From the NCBI RefSeq assembly GCF_017301735.1, contig NZ_CP071090.1:124001-188000 (forward strand): a DNA stretch of 64,000 bases, written 5' to 3'. Both the position numbers and the translations under genes were made by a program. The notes below the pieces were generated by a model that worked only from the letters and a program-made list of their open reading frames with translations, was not told the origin of the DNA and searched no databases. The first letter of the stretch is position 1. The number at the start of each line of letters is the position of its first letter. Shown in pieces: positions 54,880 through 63,267 of this stretch. This stretch comes from Pyxidicoccus parkwaysis. Lineage in GTDB: Bacteria; Myxococcota; Myxococcia; Myxococcales; Myxococcaceae.

Positions 54880-54958
54880 GGAGCCGCAAGGCTCCACGGC
54901 GGCGGGGCAGGGGACCGTGTCGCTCCACCAGCGCTCGTCCTGGACCGCGGTGCAGGAC
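54880..54958. promoter_or_regulatory. Dyads in the tolC / DUF6600 divergent region
   Basis: GGAGCC-GCAA-GGCTCC (54880-54895) is a perfect hairpin with a tetraloop about 45 bp upstream of tolC. GTCCTG/CAGGAC (54937-54942 with 54953-54958) is an operator-like dyad. Either may control the efflux operon or the divergent DUF6600 gene. No regulator gene is adjacent. Confidence 0.3.
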
Positions 54959-55033
54959 GGTGGGGACGGCAGCACACTTGTCTCCAGGGGAGCGCGCTCT
55001 ACCGGGGGGGGAGCAGCTTCGAGGAGGTGGGTG

Positions 55034-56002
55034 ATGATGAGGAAAGGGCTGTGGGTGATGGTGCTGTCGTTGTTCGCCACGGCCGTGTGGGCGCAGGGGG
55101 CGCCGGAGGGTGTGCCTCCTCCGGTCGAGGAGTATGAGGCGACGCAGCCGCCGCAGGGCGGGACGCCTCCGACGCTGGATGACTTCCAGCAGTCGCTCGA
55201 CCCGTACGGCAGCTGGGTGCAGACGTCAGACCATGGGCCAGGCTGGGTGCCGGCCTCCGTCGGGCCGGACTGGCGCCCGTATGCGGATGGACGCTGGGTC
55301 TACACAGATGCGGGCTGGACGTTCGTTTCGGACGTGCCCTGGGGGTGGGCGTGCTTCCACTACGGTCGCTGGGTGTTCGAGCCTGCCTTCGGGTGGGTCT
55401 GGCTTCCGGGCTATCAGTGGGCACCCGCGTGGGTGACGTGGCGGTACGGCGCCGGCTTCGTCGCGTGGGCGCCGCTCGGGCCGTTCGACGTGGGCTTCGG
55501 CTACTACGCCGCCCCGTCGCTCTGGCTGGCTGTCCATGCGTCGGTGTTCGACCGGCCGCTCATCCACTCGTACTTCATTCCGACGGCGAATATCGGCGTG
55601 GTGCTGAACCGGACCTACTTCGCGGGAGTCCCGCGTCGCGGCGTCTACTTCTCGCCGCCAGTGCGTCACGTGGAGGGGATGATGGGGCGTTCCGTCACCC
55701 GCATGCCCGTCAACACCGTGGTCCGCGCGCCGCCGATGATGCATGGGCAGCCCCAGGGCGGCAGGCCTTATGGGGGAGGCTCTCACGCGGGAATGGCGCC
55801 GCCGCGCGAAGAGGAGAGGCCGCGCGAAGAGGCGCCGCATGAAGTGGCACAGCCTCACTCGGCGCAGCCGCATGAAGTGGCGCAGCCTCACACGGAGCAA
55901 CCGGCGCCGCATGAAGAGGCGAGGCCCCATACGGAGCAGCAGCCGCATTCGCACTCGGCTCCCCATGGTCATGAGGGGAATGCAGGGCACGAGCACCGGT
56001 GA
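55034..56002 (+). CDS. DUF6600-type exported protein with His-rich tail
   Basis: 322 residues from the ATG at 55034, preceded by GAGGAGGTGG. The signal peptide (LWVMVLSLFATAVWA) is clear. Residues about 45-140 repeat the Tyr/Trp/Gly pattern typical of the YXWXXXGW family (YGSWVQTSDHGPGWVP, RPYADGRWVYTDAGWTFVSD, WGWACFHYGRW). The C-terminal ~85 residues are repeats of Pro-His-Glu with His clusters (HEVAQPH, HSHSAPHGHEG). It is divergent from the efflux operon. It is probably an envelope protein; metal binding by the tail is inference. Its 3' end, including the stop, is tandemly duplicated. Confidence 0.85.
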   Translation: MMRKGLWVMVLSLFATAVWAQGAPEGVPPPVEEYEATQPPQGGTPPTLDDFQQSLDPYGSWVQTSDHGPGWVPASVGPDWRPYADGRWVYTDAGWTFVSDVPWGWACFHYGRWVFEPAFGWVWLPGYQWAPAWVTWRYGAGFVAWAPLGPFDVGFGYYAAPSLWLAVHASVFDRPLIHSYFIPTANIGVVLNRTYFAGVPRRGVYFSPPVRHVEGMMGRSVTRMPVNTVVRAPPMMHGQPQGGRPYGGGSHAGMAPPREEERPREEAPHEVAQPHSAQPHEVAQPHTEQPAPHEEARPHTEQQPHSHSAPHGHEGNAGHEHR

Positions 56003-56140
56003 TTGCGCCGACCGTGAGGCGGACCTCACCGCCCCATTCGCACGCGGCTCTCCATGGCCACGAGGGGAATGCAGGGCACGAGCACCGGTGATTGCGCCGA
56101 CCGTGAGGCGGACCTCTCCGCATTCACGAGGCCGCTCCCC
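55947..56140. repeat. 89-bp tandem repeat spanning the DUF6600 stop codon
   Basis: Unit 1 (55947-56035) contains the last codons and stop of the DUF6600 gene. Unit 2 (56036-56121, 3 bp shorter) is nearly identical, including the 38-bp run from 56061 that repeats the gene end. A partial third unit runs to about 56140 and reaches into the 3' end of the opposing lipoprotein gene. Confidence 0.9.
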
Positions 56141-56486
56141 ATGATGGCCAGAACGGCGCGCTCCCGAAGAGCTCCTGCGACAGCCGCACCGTCTCGCGCT
56201 CGTCCGCGAGCTCCGCCGCCTCGTGGAGGGCCCGCGCGCTCTGCTCCCACTCACCGGCCCGGTGCAGCAGGGCGCCCCGGTCCGCCAGCACCAGCAGCCG
56301 GTCCAGCGACTCGCGTTCCGCCTCGGCGTCCAGCGCTTGCAGTGCCTCGGGGTAGTGGCGGGCCTCCGCCAGCTCACGCACCTGGGCGGTGTGCCGCACG
56401 TAGCTCGGCGTGCAGGCGCCCGAGGCCAGCAGGAGCGATAGCCCGAGACACCGGATGGGACGGAGAAGGGCCATGGTGTCGCTCAT
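56124..56486 (-). pseudogene. Truncated COG3014-like lipoprotein
   Basis: The frame gives 120 residues from the ATG at 56486. A lipobox (ASGAC) is followed by a helical region (RELAEARHYPEALQALDAEA, LDRLLVLADRGALLHRAGEWEQSARALHEAAEL) that resembles the start of COG3014-type lipoproteins, which are several hundred residues long. The protein ends abruptly (FWPSWGAAS) inside the partial third unit of the 89-bp repeat. A 3' deletion or repeat expansion is the likely cause. It may still be expressed as a short lipoprotein. Confidence 0.5.
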
Positions 56487-56547
56487 GCTACTCCGTGTCG
56501 CATTTCTCCAATGCAGGTCCGAGGAGACGGCGGCAGGATGCGCGCCC

Positions 56548-56910
56548 ATGACCGAGCTCAAGAGCTACGAAGGCGGCTGTCACTGCGGGAAGGTCCGCTA
56601 CTCCGTGAAGATTGACCTGTCCCAGCCCACGGTGTCGTGCAACTGCTCCATCTGCCAGAAGACGGGCGCGCTGCTCAACTTCGTGCCGGTGGAGAACTTC
56701 ACGCTGAAGTCCGGCGAGAAGGACCTCACCGACTATCAGTTCAACAAGAAGGTCATCCACCACCTGTTCTGCTCCACGTGCGGCGTGCGCTCCTTCGCGC
56801 GCGGCTTCGGGCCGGACGGCAAGGAGATGCGCGCCATCAACGTGCGCTGCCTGGATGGCGTGAGCCTCGATGACTTGAAGGTGATGAAGTTCAACGGCCG
56901 CGACCGGTAG
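56548..56910 (+). CDS. GFA-family zinc protein (glutathione-dependent formaldehyde-activating-like)
   Basis: 120 residues. Zinc-binding cysteines are C11 and C13 (GGCHCG), C31, C33 and C36 (CNCSIC), and C75 and C78 (CSTCG), as in the GFA/CENP-V fold. Family members may carry S-hydroxymethylglutathione chemistry, but activity is proven for few. The ATG at 56548 is used; the frame is open upstream without homology. It lies divergent from the truncated lipoprotein gene, 61 bp apart. Confidence in the family is high and in the function low. Confidence 0.93.
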   Translation: MTELKSYEGGCHCGKVRYSVKIDLSQPTVSCNCSICQKTGALLNFVPVENFTLKSGEKDLTDYQFNKKVIHHLFCSTCGVRSFARGFGPDGKEMRAINVRCLDGVSLDDLKVMKFNGRDR

Positions 56911-56942
56911 TCGCGCGGTGAGGCGGGCAGGGGACGCACTTC

Positions 56943-57074
56943 GGAGGTTGCCGCGCTGAAGCGGAACCTCCAGACGAAGTCCGGACCCTGGAAGCGCTGA
57001 AGACAGGCGGAGGTCTCCGAGCCGAGCCGGAACCTCCAGCCGAAATCCAATCCCTGGACGGAATGAGCGCTCCG
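56943..57074. repeat. 66-bp repeat with 29-bp hairpins after the GFA gene
   Basis: Two units start at 56943 and 57009. Each begins with a 29-bp hairpin whose arms are GGAGGT and ACCTCC (56943-56971 and 57009-57037), with extra GC pairing inside. Sequence between them is diverged. The hairpins may end transcription of the GFA gene. Confidence 0.65.
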
Positions 57075-57096
57075 CCTCGGTGACACCGGGTCAGGC

Positions 57097-57220
57097 GGAG
57101 CCGCTACCTGTCGCCCTTGCCGTGATCTCCACCGCGAGGCGGAACGCGCAGGCGCAGAGGAGCCGCTACCTGTCGCCCTCGCCGTGGCCTCCACCGCGAG
57201 GTGGGACGCGACGGGGAGGG
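57097..57220. repeat. 62-bp direct repeat spanning the kinase stop codon
   Basis: Two units, 57097-57158 and 57159-57220, share GGAGCCGCTACCTGTCGCCCT and following bases. The second contains the true TAG stop of the minus-strand kinase (57166-57168) and the first repeats the same context 62 bp downstream, with another in-frame-type stop at 57104-57106. It copies the gene's own 3' end. Confidence 0.85.
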
Positions 57221-58608
57221 GGAGCCTCTTCCGTCCCCGCCGGCCGCGCGGGCTTCGGCGCGACGGGCTTCGCTGGCGCTGCCGTCACCGCAGGCAGCTT
57301 GTTCGTCGTGGCGCTCCGGACCGGCGGGGCGGGCACGGGCGAAGCCGAGGCAGACGACGTGCGGCCCGGAGCCGCGGGCACGGGTGAAGCCGAGGCGGAC
57401 GACGTGCCCCGGCCCGGTGCGGCGGGCACGGGCGAAGCAGAAGCGGACGACGTGCCCTTCACGGGAGCCGCCGACGCCGACGAGCCTCCCGCCGGCTTCA
57501 CGGGCGAGGCCGATGCGGAAGAGCTTCCAGGGGCCTTCACCGGCGCCGCCCCAGCCGCCGCGCCTCCACCCTGCCGAGGCGCGGCCTTCGCCTCCGCGTT
57601 CCCACCCGCCGCGAGCCGCGCCGCGAGCTTCGGGTCGTAGTGGATGACGGTGGGCTCCGCGGCGAAGCGCTCCTCCTCCAGCTCCTCCGCGAACATGTCC
57701 TGCATGAACGCCGCGAGGTGCGCGGGCGTGGCGTGCAGCTTCTGCTGCATCAGGAAATCTTCCAGCGCGAGCTGGAGCTCCGACGCCGTGGAGAAGCGCT
57801 CCTCGCGCTTGCGCGCCAGCGCCTTGAGCACAATCGCGTCCAGCGCCTTGGGCACGTCCGGCGCCAGCTCCGACGGCGGAGCAATCTTCGCCCCCACCAC
57901 CGCCTTGAGCGTGGCGAACTCCGTGTCCCGCTTGAACAGACGGGCCCCAGTCAGCAGCTCGTAGAACACCGTGCCCAGGCCGAAGATGTCGGAGCGGCAG
58001 TCCAGCGGCTCGCCTCGCGCCTGCTCCGGGGACATGTACGCGTGCTTGCCCTTGATGGTGCCCACCATCGTCTGGGACAGCTTCCCGGACGCCTTCGCCA
58101 CCCCGAAGTCGATGAGCTTCACGCCGCCGTTGAAGCCCACCAGCACGTTCTGCGGCGACACGTCCCGGTGGATCAACGCCAGCTTCCGCCCGGACGGACT
58201 GCGCGCGTTGTGCGCCCCGTCCAGCCCGGCCGCCGCGTCCGCGATGATGCGGCACTTGAGCCCCAGGGGAATCGTCACCTTGCGCTGCTGCGCCCGCAGG
58301 CCCAGCGGCCCCACCGCCTCGCCATGCACGTACTCCATGGCGATGTAGTACTGCCCGTCCACGTCACCCAAATCGTAGATCTGCGCGATGTTCGGGTGGT
58401 TGAGGTGCGCGGCGATGCGCCCCTCGTCGAGGAACATCTGGATGAACTCGTCGTCCTCGGACAGGTGGGGCAACAGCCGCTTCAACACCAGCAGCTTCTG
58501 GAACCCCACCGGGCCCTTCTGCCTCGCGAGGTAGACGGCCCCCATGCCGCCGATGGCGATTCTCCGGAGCAGCTCGTAGCGGCCGAACGTTTCCACGACG
58601 GCTGCCAC
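57166..58608 (-). CDS. Soluble Ser/Thr protein kinase with Ser/Ala/Pro repeat tail
   Basis: 480 residues from a GTG at 58608. The Hanks-type domain (about 8-290) has the glycine loop IGGMGAVY (19-26), K43, E62, HRD at 147-149 (HRDVSPQN), DFG at 167-169 and an SPE motif (YMSPEQ). All catalytic residues are intact. The tail (about 330-480) contains SSASASPVP repeats, giving many potential phospho-sites, then a Lys/Pro/Arg-rich end. No membrane segment or sensor domain is seen. Such kinases are numerous in myxobacteria. Its 3' end lies in a 62-bp repeat. Confidence 0.94.
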   Translation of the reverse strand: MAAVVETFGRYELLRRIAIGGMGAVYLARQKGPVGFQKLLVLKRLLPHLSEDDEFIQMFLDEGRIAAHLNHPNIAQIYDLGDVDGQYYIAMEYVHGEAVGPLGLRAQQRKVTIPLGLKCRIIADAAAGLDGAHNARSPSGRKLALIHRDVSPQNVLVGFNGGVKLIDFGVAKASGKLSQTMVGTIKGKHAYMSPEQARGEPLDCRSDIFGLGTVFYELLTGARLFKRDTEFATLKAVVGAKIAPPSELAPDVPKALDAIVLKALARKREERFSTASELQLALEDFLMQQKLHATPAHLAAFMQDMFAEELEEERFAAEPTVIHYDPKLAARLAAGGNAEAKAAPRQGGGAAAGAAPVKAPGSSSASASPVKPAGGSSASAAPVKGTSSASASPVPAAPGRGTSSASASPVPAAPGRTSSASASPVPAPPVRSATTNKLPAVTAAPAKPVAPKPARPAGTEEAPPPRRVPPRGGGHGEGDR

Positions 58609-58700
58609 GATAGCCGCGCCGGGGCTGGGGGAGGAAGCCCGCGTCGCGTCATTTCCCGTAACACGCGGGCTCCCCTGTCAACCCCCGAGTCCGTGAAACC

Positions 58701-61700
58701 TCACGGCGTGGACGGAGGGGCCTTGCACACGCTGCGGTAGCGGACCTCCACGGCCTGTCCGGGTGTGGGCACCGAGCCCGCGTTGAAGATGACGGAGTTG
58801 CGGGCCGCGTCATACGTCCACTGGCTGCCCGGCAGGACCTGCCCCTGCACGCGCACCGTCATCTCCGCCGTGCCCGTCGGGTCCGCGGTGAGCGGGAAGT
58901 CCGCCTGGAGGGCCCCGGCGCGCTGGATGACGGACTCCAGCAGCGGGCGGTAGTCGGAGCGGCAGATGGACTCCACCTGGCCGCCCGTGCCGCGCGCCAC
59001 GCTGACGAAGCGGTCCGCCTCGTTGCCGGCCGTGGAGCAGCTGCCGTCGGGCACCAGCGCGTAGAGCTGGCTGCGGTGCGACATGCCCGTGCCCTTCAGC
59101 GTCTGGAGGAACTGGATGTAGCTGTCCGGGCTGAAGCCCGAGTTGTCGTCCTCGTCCGCCAGCACCACCACCGCCATGCGCGCCGCCGCGCGGGTGAAGC
59201 CCGCGTTGCCGTCGTTGGGCTGCGCGGTGCGCGGGTCATCCACCTGCTCGGACAGCGGCGCGGACAGGGCCGCGCGCATCGTCTCCAGGCCCTGCACCAG
59301 GTTGTGGCACAGGCCCACGTCCAGGTTCTCCTGGATGTCCGCCGTCGCGTTGGCCGCGGTGCCGGACACCACGCGCGGGTGGGTGCCATTCACCGGGAAC
59401 AGGCGCCCGGCCTCACCGCCGTTGGCGCCGCCGCCGCACTGCTGGCCGCGCGCCACGAGGCCCGTGCTGGTGACGCCCACGCGCACGTCCACACCGTGGT
59501 CCTTCGCCGTCCTCAGCCAGTCCGGAATCGCCGCCTTCAGCCGGCTCTGGTACGGCGCCATGGTGGTGGTGTTGGACACCACGAAGAGCACGTCGAGCTG
59601 GCTGTCGGTGCCCTGCGTGTAGCGGTCCACCTGGATGCCCTCGTGGTTCGTCTCCGCCAGCAGCGGCACCAGGAACGGGTCCGCCTCCGAGTCCGCGCGC
59701 AGGTACAGCGGGCTGTAGTGCTGGCCATGCACGTTGCGCGCGTAGCCCACCTCCAGCTCGAAGCCCGCACCCGGCGCCAGCGTGCGCGGGCTGTCGAGCG
59801 GCGTCAGCAGGGTGAACTGGTTGCTGGTGCCATTGCCGATGCTCGCATCGGACACGGTAATCGGCTCGCTGCAGCGGTTGGACACGTACGTCTTGCGCGG
59901 CGCCGCGGCGCAGTCGTAGCGGATGGGGCCGAAGTCCACGAAGGACGGCGTGGCGACGAGGCAGCTCGCGCGCGACACGCCCTTCAGGGGCAGCGTCACC
60001 GTCGGGTACGCCGGGTTGTTCACCGTCAGCTTCAGCTCGCCCGAGTAGCTGCCTGCGGCGGGAGGCCGGAAGGCCACCATGGCGCTGAAGGCCGTGTCGT
60101 AGACGACGACGCCACCGGTGAGCTTCCCGCCCGGCATGAAGAAGGCGCCGCCCGCGTCGTTGGAGATGTGGATGTCCTTCACCGCGCACTCGGCGCGGCC
60201 CGGGTTGCGGAAGTAGAAGCCCAGCACCGCGCCGCGGCCCGGCACCACGTTGCCGAAGTCCATGGCCGGCTGCGGCAGCAGCTCATAGACGCACGGGCCG
60301 CTCGCGCGGGCGCGGCCGGTGAGGACGATGGCCCGCTCCGGGTTGAACATGTCATCCGAGCGCACGAACAGCGTGGCCTGCCAGCTGCCCTCGGCCTTGG
60401 GCTCGAAGTAGACCTTCAGCTCCAGCGCGTCGTTGCCCGGGGCGATGGTCAGCGCGTCGGCGTCCAGCGTGGGCCAGGTGCCGCCGCTCCACGCGTAGCG
60501 CTGCGTGCCGCGCGTGGGCACGTCCACGCTGAACTGCGTGCTGGAGCCGTCCGCGCGCACGCCGGTGAAGCGCAGGTTGCCGTTGCTGCCCGCGTTGGTG
60601 ATGCGGATGACCTTCTCCACCTTGCCGCCCACCGGCAGCTCGCCGAAGTCCAGCGCCACCGGCGTCACCGCCAGCGTGGGCCGGCCGCCGCGCGCGTCCA
60701 GAATCACCTGCGACTGGCGGTCCTTGTCGGACGCGTAGTGCACGGTGAGGTCGCCCACGTTGGGGCCGGAGAAGCGGGCGGCGAACTCCATCTTCACCTC
60801 CACCGTCTCGCCCGGCTGCACCACGCTGCCCTCGGGCTTGGACAGCGGCACGAAGGCGCGGTCACTGGTGACGAGCTTGGAGATGGTGACGGGGCGCCAG
60901 GTGATGTTGCGCGCGTGGGTGAAGGACTCGGTGCGCTCGTGCACCGGAATCTGGTCGAAGGGCACCGGCGCCGGGTCGAACGCGAAGGCGTTGGCCACCG
61001 AGTTGCCCTTCAGGTCCACCACCGACGGCGTGCAGCCCTCGCACGAGCGCACTTCCAGACGCGCGCCCATGCTTCCCAGCGTCCGGGGCAGGTACTTCGT
61101 GCTGACCTTCTGCGAGGAGAAGGGCGGAATGGTGATGGTGTCCGGGGTGAAGGGGTCCGGATTGTCGCCCTGCACCACCAGCGTCAGCGGCAGGTCCACC
61201 GGGTTGGTGACGGTGACGTCCAGCGTGCGGTCGCTCTCCACCTCGAGCGTCTCGTAGTCCAGCAGGGGCGGGTACACGCCGATGGGCGTGGGCGTGCCCA
61301 GGCCCACCACGCGCACCTGGCCCTCCGCGCCCTGGTTGGCGTCCGTCGTCACGCGCACCCGGTCCTCGGTGCTGCCTTCCTTCAGCGGGTGGAAGCGCAC
61401 CTTCACGAGGTGCGAGTCACCGGGCTCCACCCTCCCGCCGCCCTCCCCGAGCTCGACCTCATAGGAGGGGTTGTCGCCGAGCTTCAGCGCGTCGAGCGCG
61501 AAGAAGGGCACGTACCCGACGTTGCGGATGCGCACCTCCTTCTCCCGCCACTCGCCCACCGGCACCTCGCCGAAGTCGAGCACGTCCACGTCCAGCACCG
61601 CCGTTGCCTGCACCGCGCGGGTCTGGTCCCCCTCGTGGCAGGCCACCCCGGTGGTGGCGAGCAACGCCAGCGCGAACACACGCCCCCTCAGCCCCATCCT

Positions 61701-61703
61701 CAT
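58701..61703 (-). CDS. ASH (choice-of-anchor D) lipoprotein with degenerate VWA domain
   Basis: 1000 residues from the ATG at 61703. Lipobox TGVAC anchors it. Residues about 35-640 hold several ASH/Hydin-like beta domains, each with the phrase LDFGEVPVGE or similar (VLDFGEVPVG, ALDFGELPVGG, AMDFGNVVPG, FVDFGPIRY). The C-terminal region resembles a von Willebrand A domain (LDVLFVVSNTTTM…VVVLADEDDNSGFSP), but the metal-site motif DxSxS is replaced by SNTTT, so metal binding is doubtful. The final ~40 residues are a beta domain. It is probably a surface protein. It is upstream of the kinase in the same direction, with 92 bp between. Confidence 0.88.
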   Translation of the reverse strand: MRMGLRGRVFALALLATTGVACHEGDQTRAVQATAVLDVDVLDFGEVPVGEWREKEVRIRNVGYVPFFALDALKLGDNPSYEVELGEGGGRVEPGDSHLVKVRFHPLKEGSTEDRVRVTTDANQGAEGQVRVVGLGTPTPIGVYPPLLDYETLEVESDRTLDVTVTNPVDLPLTLVVQGDNPDPFTPDTITIPPFSSQKVSTKYLPRTLGSMGARLEVRSCEGCTPSVVDLKGNSVANAFAFDPAPVPFDQIPVHERTESFTHARNITWRPVTISKLVTSDRAFVPLSKPEGSVVQPGETVEVKMEFAARFSGPNVGDLTVHYASDKDRQSQVILDARGGRPTLAVTPVALDFGELPVGGKVEKVIRITNAGSNGNLRFTGVRADGSSTQFSVDVPTRGTQRYAWSGGTWPTLDADALTIAPGNDALELKVYFEPKAEGSWQATLFVRSDDMFNPERAIVLTGRARASGPCVYELLPQPAMDFGNVVPGRGAVLGFYFRNPGRAECAVKDIHISNDAGGAFFMPGGKLTGGVVVYDTAFSAMVAFRPPAAGSYSGELKLTVNNPAYPTVTLPLKGVSRASCLVATPSFVDFGPIRYDCAAAPRKTYVSNRCSEPITVSDASIGNGTSNQFTLLTPLDSPRTLAPGAGFELEVGYARNVHGQHYSPLYLRADSEADPFLVPLLAETNHEGIQVDRYTQGTDSQLDVLFVVSNTTTMAPYQSRLKAAIPDWLRTAKDHGVDVRVGVTSTGLVARGQQCGGGANGGEAGRLFPVNGTHPRVVSGTAANATADIQENLDVGLCHNLVQGLETMRAALSAPLSEQVDDPRTAQPNDGNAGFTRAAARMAVVVLADEDDNSGFSPDSYIQFLQTLKGTGMSHRSQLYALVPDGSCSTAGNEADRFVSVARGTGGQVESICRSDYRPLLESVIQRAGALQADFPLTADPTGTAEMTVRVQGQVLPGSQWTYDAARNSVIFNAGSVPTPGQAVEVRYRSVCKAPPSTP

Positions 61704-61873
61704 CTTCCGCTCCCCACCCTTCTCCCCACACGCACCCGACCTGGCCTCGTGCGTGATCCACCGCGCCCTCCCTAATCAAATCGCGTACCAACCGGCGCGA
61801 GGGCAGACAGGCTCGTGAATTCAGGAGGTTGTGGTGTGAGAGTCTCCGGATGGGGACAGGAGGGAACCGACTT

Positions 61874-61915
61874 GCCCTGGAGGGTGAAAGGTTTTTCCCG
61901 ACCTTTTTGGAGGGC
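61874..61915 (-). terminator. Hairpin at the end of the alpha/beta hydrolase gene
   Basis: Nested stems GCCCT/AGGGC (61874-61878 with 61911-61915) and AAAGGT/ACCTTT (61887-61892 with 61901-61906) directly adjoin the stop codon on the minus strand. Short A/T runs flank the inner stem. Confidence 0.35.
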
Positions 61916-61916
61916 T

Positions 61917-62777
61917 TCAGACCGCGCGGATGAAGTCGGTGACGGCGGAGGCCACGGCCTCGGGCTGCTCCATGTGCACGTGGTGTCCGCCGGGAATCAT
62001 CAGCGGCGCGCCGGACAGCGTGGGCAGTCCGTCCAGCCGGCGGCGCATCACCGCCTCGGGAGGCGCGAGCCCCTCGGTTCCGCGGAGCAGCCGCACGGGG
62101 CACCGGACTCCGGCCTGCACGGCCAGCCACTGCGCCTCGTCGTAGGACATGCCGAAGCGGCGGCGGTGGCGTGGATCAAACGTGAAGGCCACCCCGTCCT
62201 CGAGGGCCTCCGTGCCGTGCCGCGCCAGGTGCAGCGCGGCCGCCTCCGGCAGCGAGGGATTGTTCTCCCGCAGACGCGCGGCGGCGGCCTCCACGCTGGG
62301 GTAGCGCTTGCGATTCGGCGGACGGTGCGAGTCGTCGAGGAAGCCGCGCAAGCGCTCCAGCGCGCGGGCCGGGTCTCCGGCGGTGGGGCCCAGGCTTTCA
62401 ATGAGGAAGACGCTCTTCACCGCCTCGGGCCGCGCGGCGGCGTAGGCCAGCGAGACGATGCCGCCCAGCGAGTGCCCGACGAGGTGCACCGCGTCCAGTC
62501 CCAGGGCCGCGCGCACCGACTCCACGTCGAGGGTGTAGTCGCTGAAGTGGTAGTTGCTCCCGCCCGCCAGGTGCCCGCTCCGGCCCATGCCGCGGAAGTC
62601 CAGCAGCACCAGGCGCCATTCGCGCGGCAGGTGCGCGGTGAGGGCGTCGAAGCTGTGCGAGTGGTCCAGCCATCCGTGGAGGAACAGGACGGCCGGCGTG
62701 CCCGACGCATGGCGCTGGCGCACGTGGAGGGCGAGGCCCTCGGCATCGATGGTGAACGACTCGAAGGGTGCGGACAC
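61917..62777 (-). CDS. Alpha/beta hydrolase
   Basis: 286 residues from a GTG at 62777 with AGGAGG six bases upstream. Motifs are the oxyanion HGWLDHSHSFD, LDFRGMGRSG, nucleophile S103 in VGHSLGG, and the catalytic His in GGHHVHMEQP. There is no signal peptide. It could be an esterase or epoxide-hydrolase-like enzyme; the acid residue position suggests a serine hydrolase. The substrate is unknown. The gene is single. Confidence 0.93.
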   Translation of the reverse strand: MSAPFESFTIDAEGLALHVRQRHASGTPAVLFLHGWLDHSHSFDALTAHLPREWRLVLLDFRGMGRSGHLAGGSNYHFSDYTLDVESVRAALGLDAVHLVGHSLGGIVSLAYAAARPEAVKSVFLIESLGPTAGDPARALERLRGFLDDSHRPPNRKRYPSVEAAAARLRENNPSLPEAAALHLARHGTEALEDGVAFTFDPRHRRRFGMSYDEAQWLAVQAGVRCPVRLLRGTEGLAPPEAVMRRRLDGLPTLSGAPLMIPGGHHVHMEQPEAVASAVTDFIRAV

Positions 62778-62873
62778 GGGAGCCTCCTGCGCCCGTGCCT
62801 TACCCTGTCGGGGGCCGCGAGAGAACCTTCGCCTGCGCCGGGTGTGGCCGGAGCGCGGCGGCGGGAGTCTCTT

Positions 62874-63050
62874 CTACCGCTCGGCGGGTGAGCGCGGCGG
62901 GCCGCCGGTGTCGGGCTTGGAGAGCACCATCGCGAGCTGTCTCGCCTGGTTCTCCGTCGCGCAGCGGTACTCCTGCGTCTTGCCGTTGTCCTTCTCGATG
63001 CGAATCACCCAGACGTCGTTTTCCTGAGTCACCGTGGGACGTTGAGACAT
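62874..63050 (-). CDS. Small polar protein, 58 residues
   Basis: The ATG at 63050 has GGGAGGAA about 9 bases upstream, a good ribosome site. The product MSQRPTVTQENDVWVIRIEKDN… has alternating strand residues, one Cys (EYRCATE) and a Pro-rich end (PDTGGPPRSPAER). It resembles small DUF2188-like proteins by eye (strand, then the helix ENQARQLAMVL), but the match is unverified. No partner gene is evident. Confidence 0.65.
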   Translation of the reverse strand: MSQRPTVTQENDVWVIRIEKDNGKTQEYRCATENQARQLAMVLSKPDTGGPPRSPAER

Positions 63051-63267
63051 GTGGCGGTTCCTCCCCACCGTGGGGAGAAAGCATGTCCCGTGCCGGACAT
63101 TGGAGGGGCCCCCAAGCGCTCGGAATTCCAGGACAGCACTCCAATCCCAGACGCGCGAGGTGACAAAAATTGTGCAGCCTTGCGACAAATCTGGCGCCGG
63201 TGGGTCGCACTTCCTTGCGTAGTACCCCAGGGTTGGGTCTGAGTGGACCCTCACTGGGGACGTATTG

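Noticed and set aside
56124..56486. Normal short TPR lipoprotein
   Set aside because: Ends in the repeat array and resembles only the start of a longer family, so truncation is favoured, with moderate confidence.
59076..61775. Antisense open frame of 899 codons opposite the ASH lipoprotein
   Set aside because: Rich in His, Arg, Val and Ala, with no motif; a product of codon bias.
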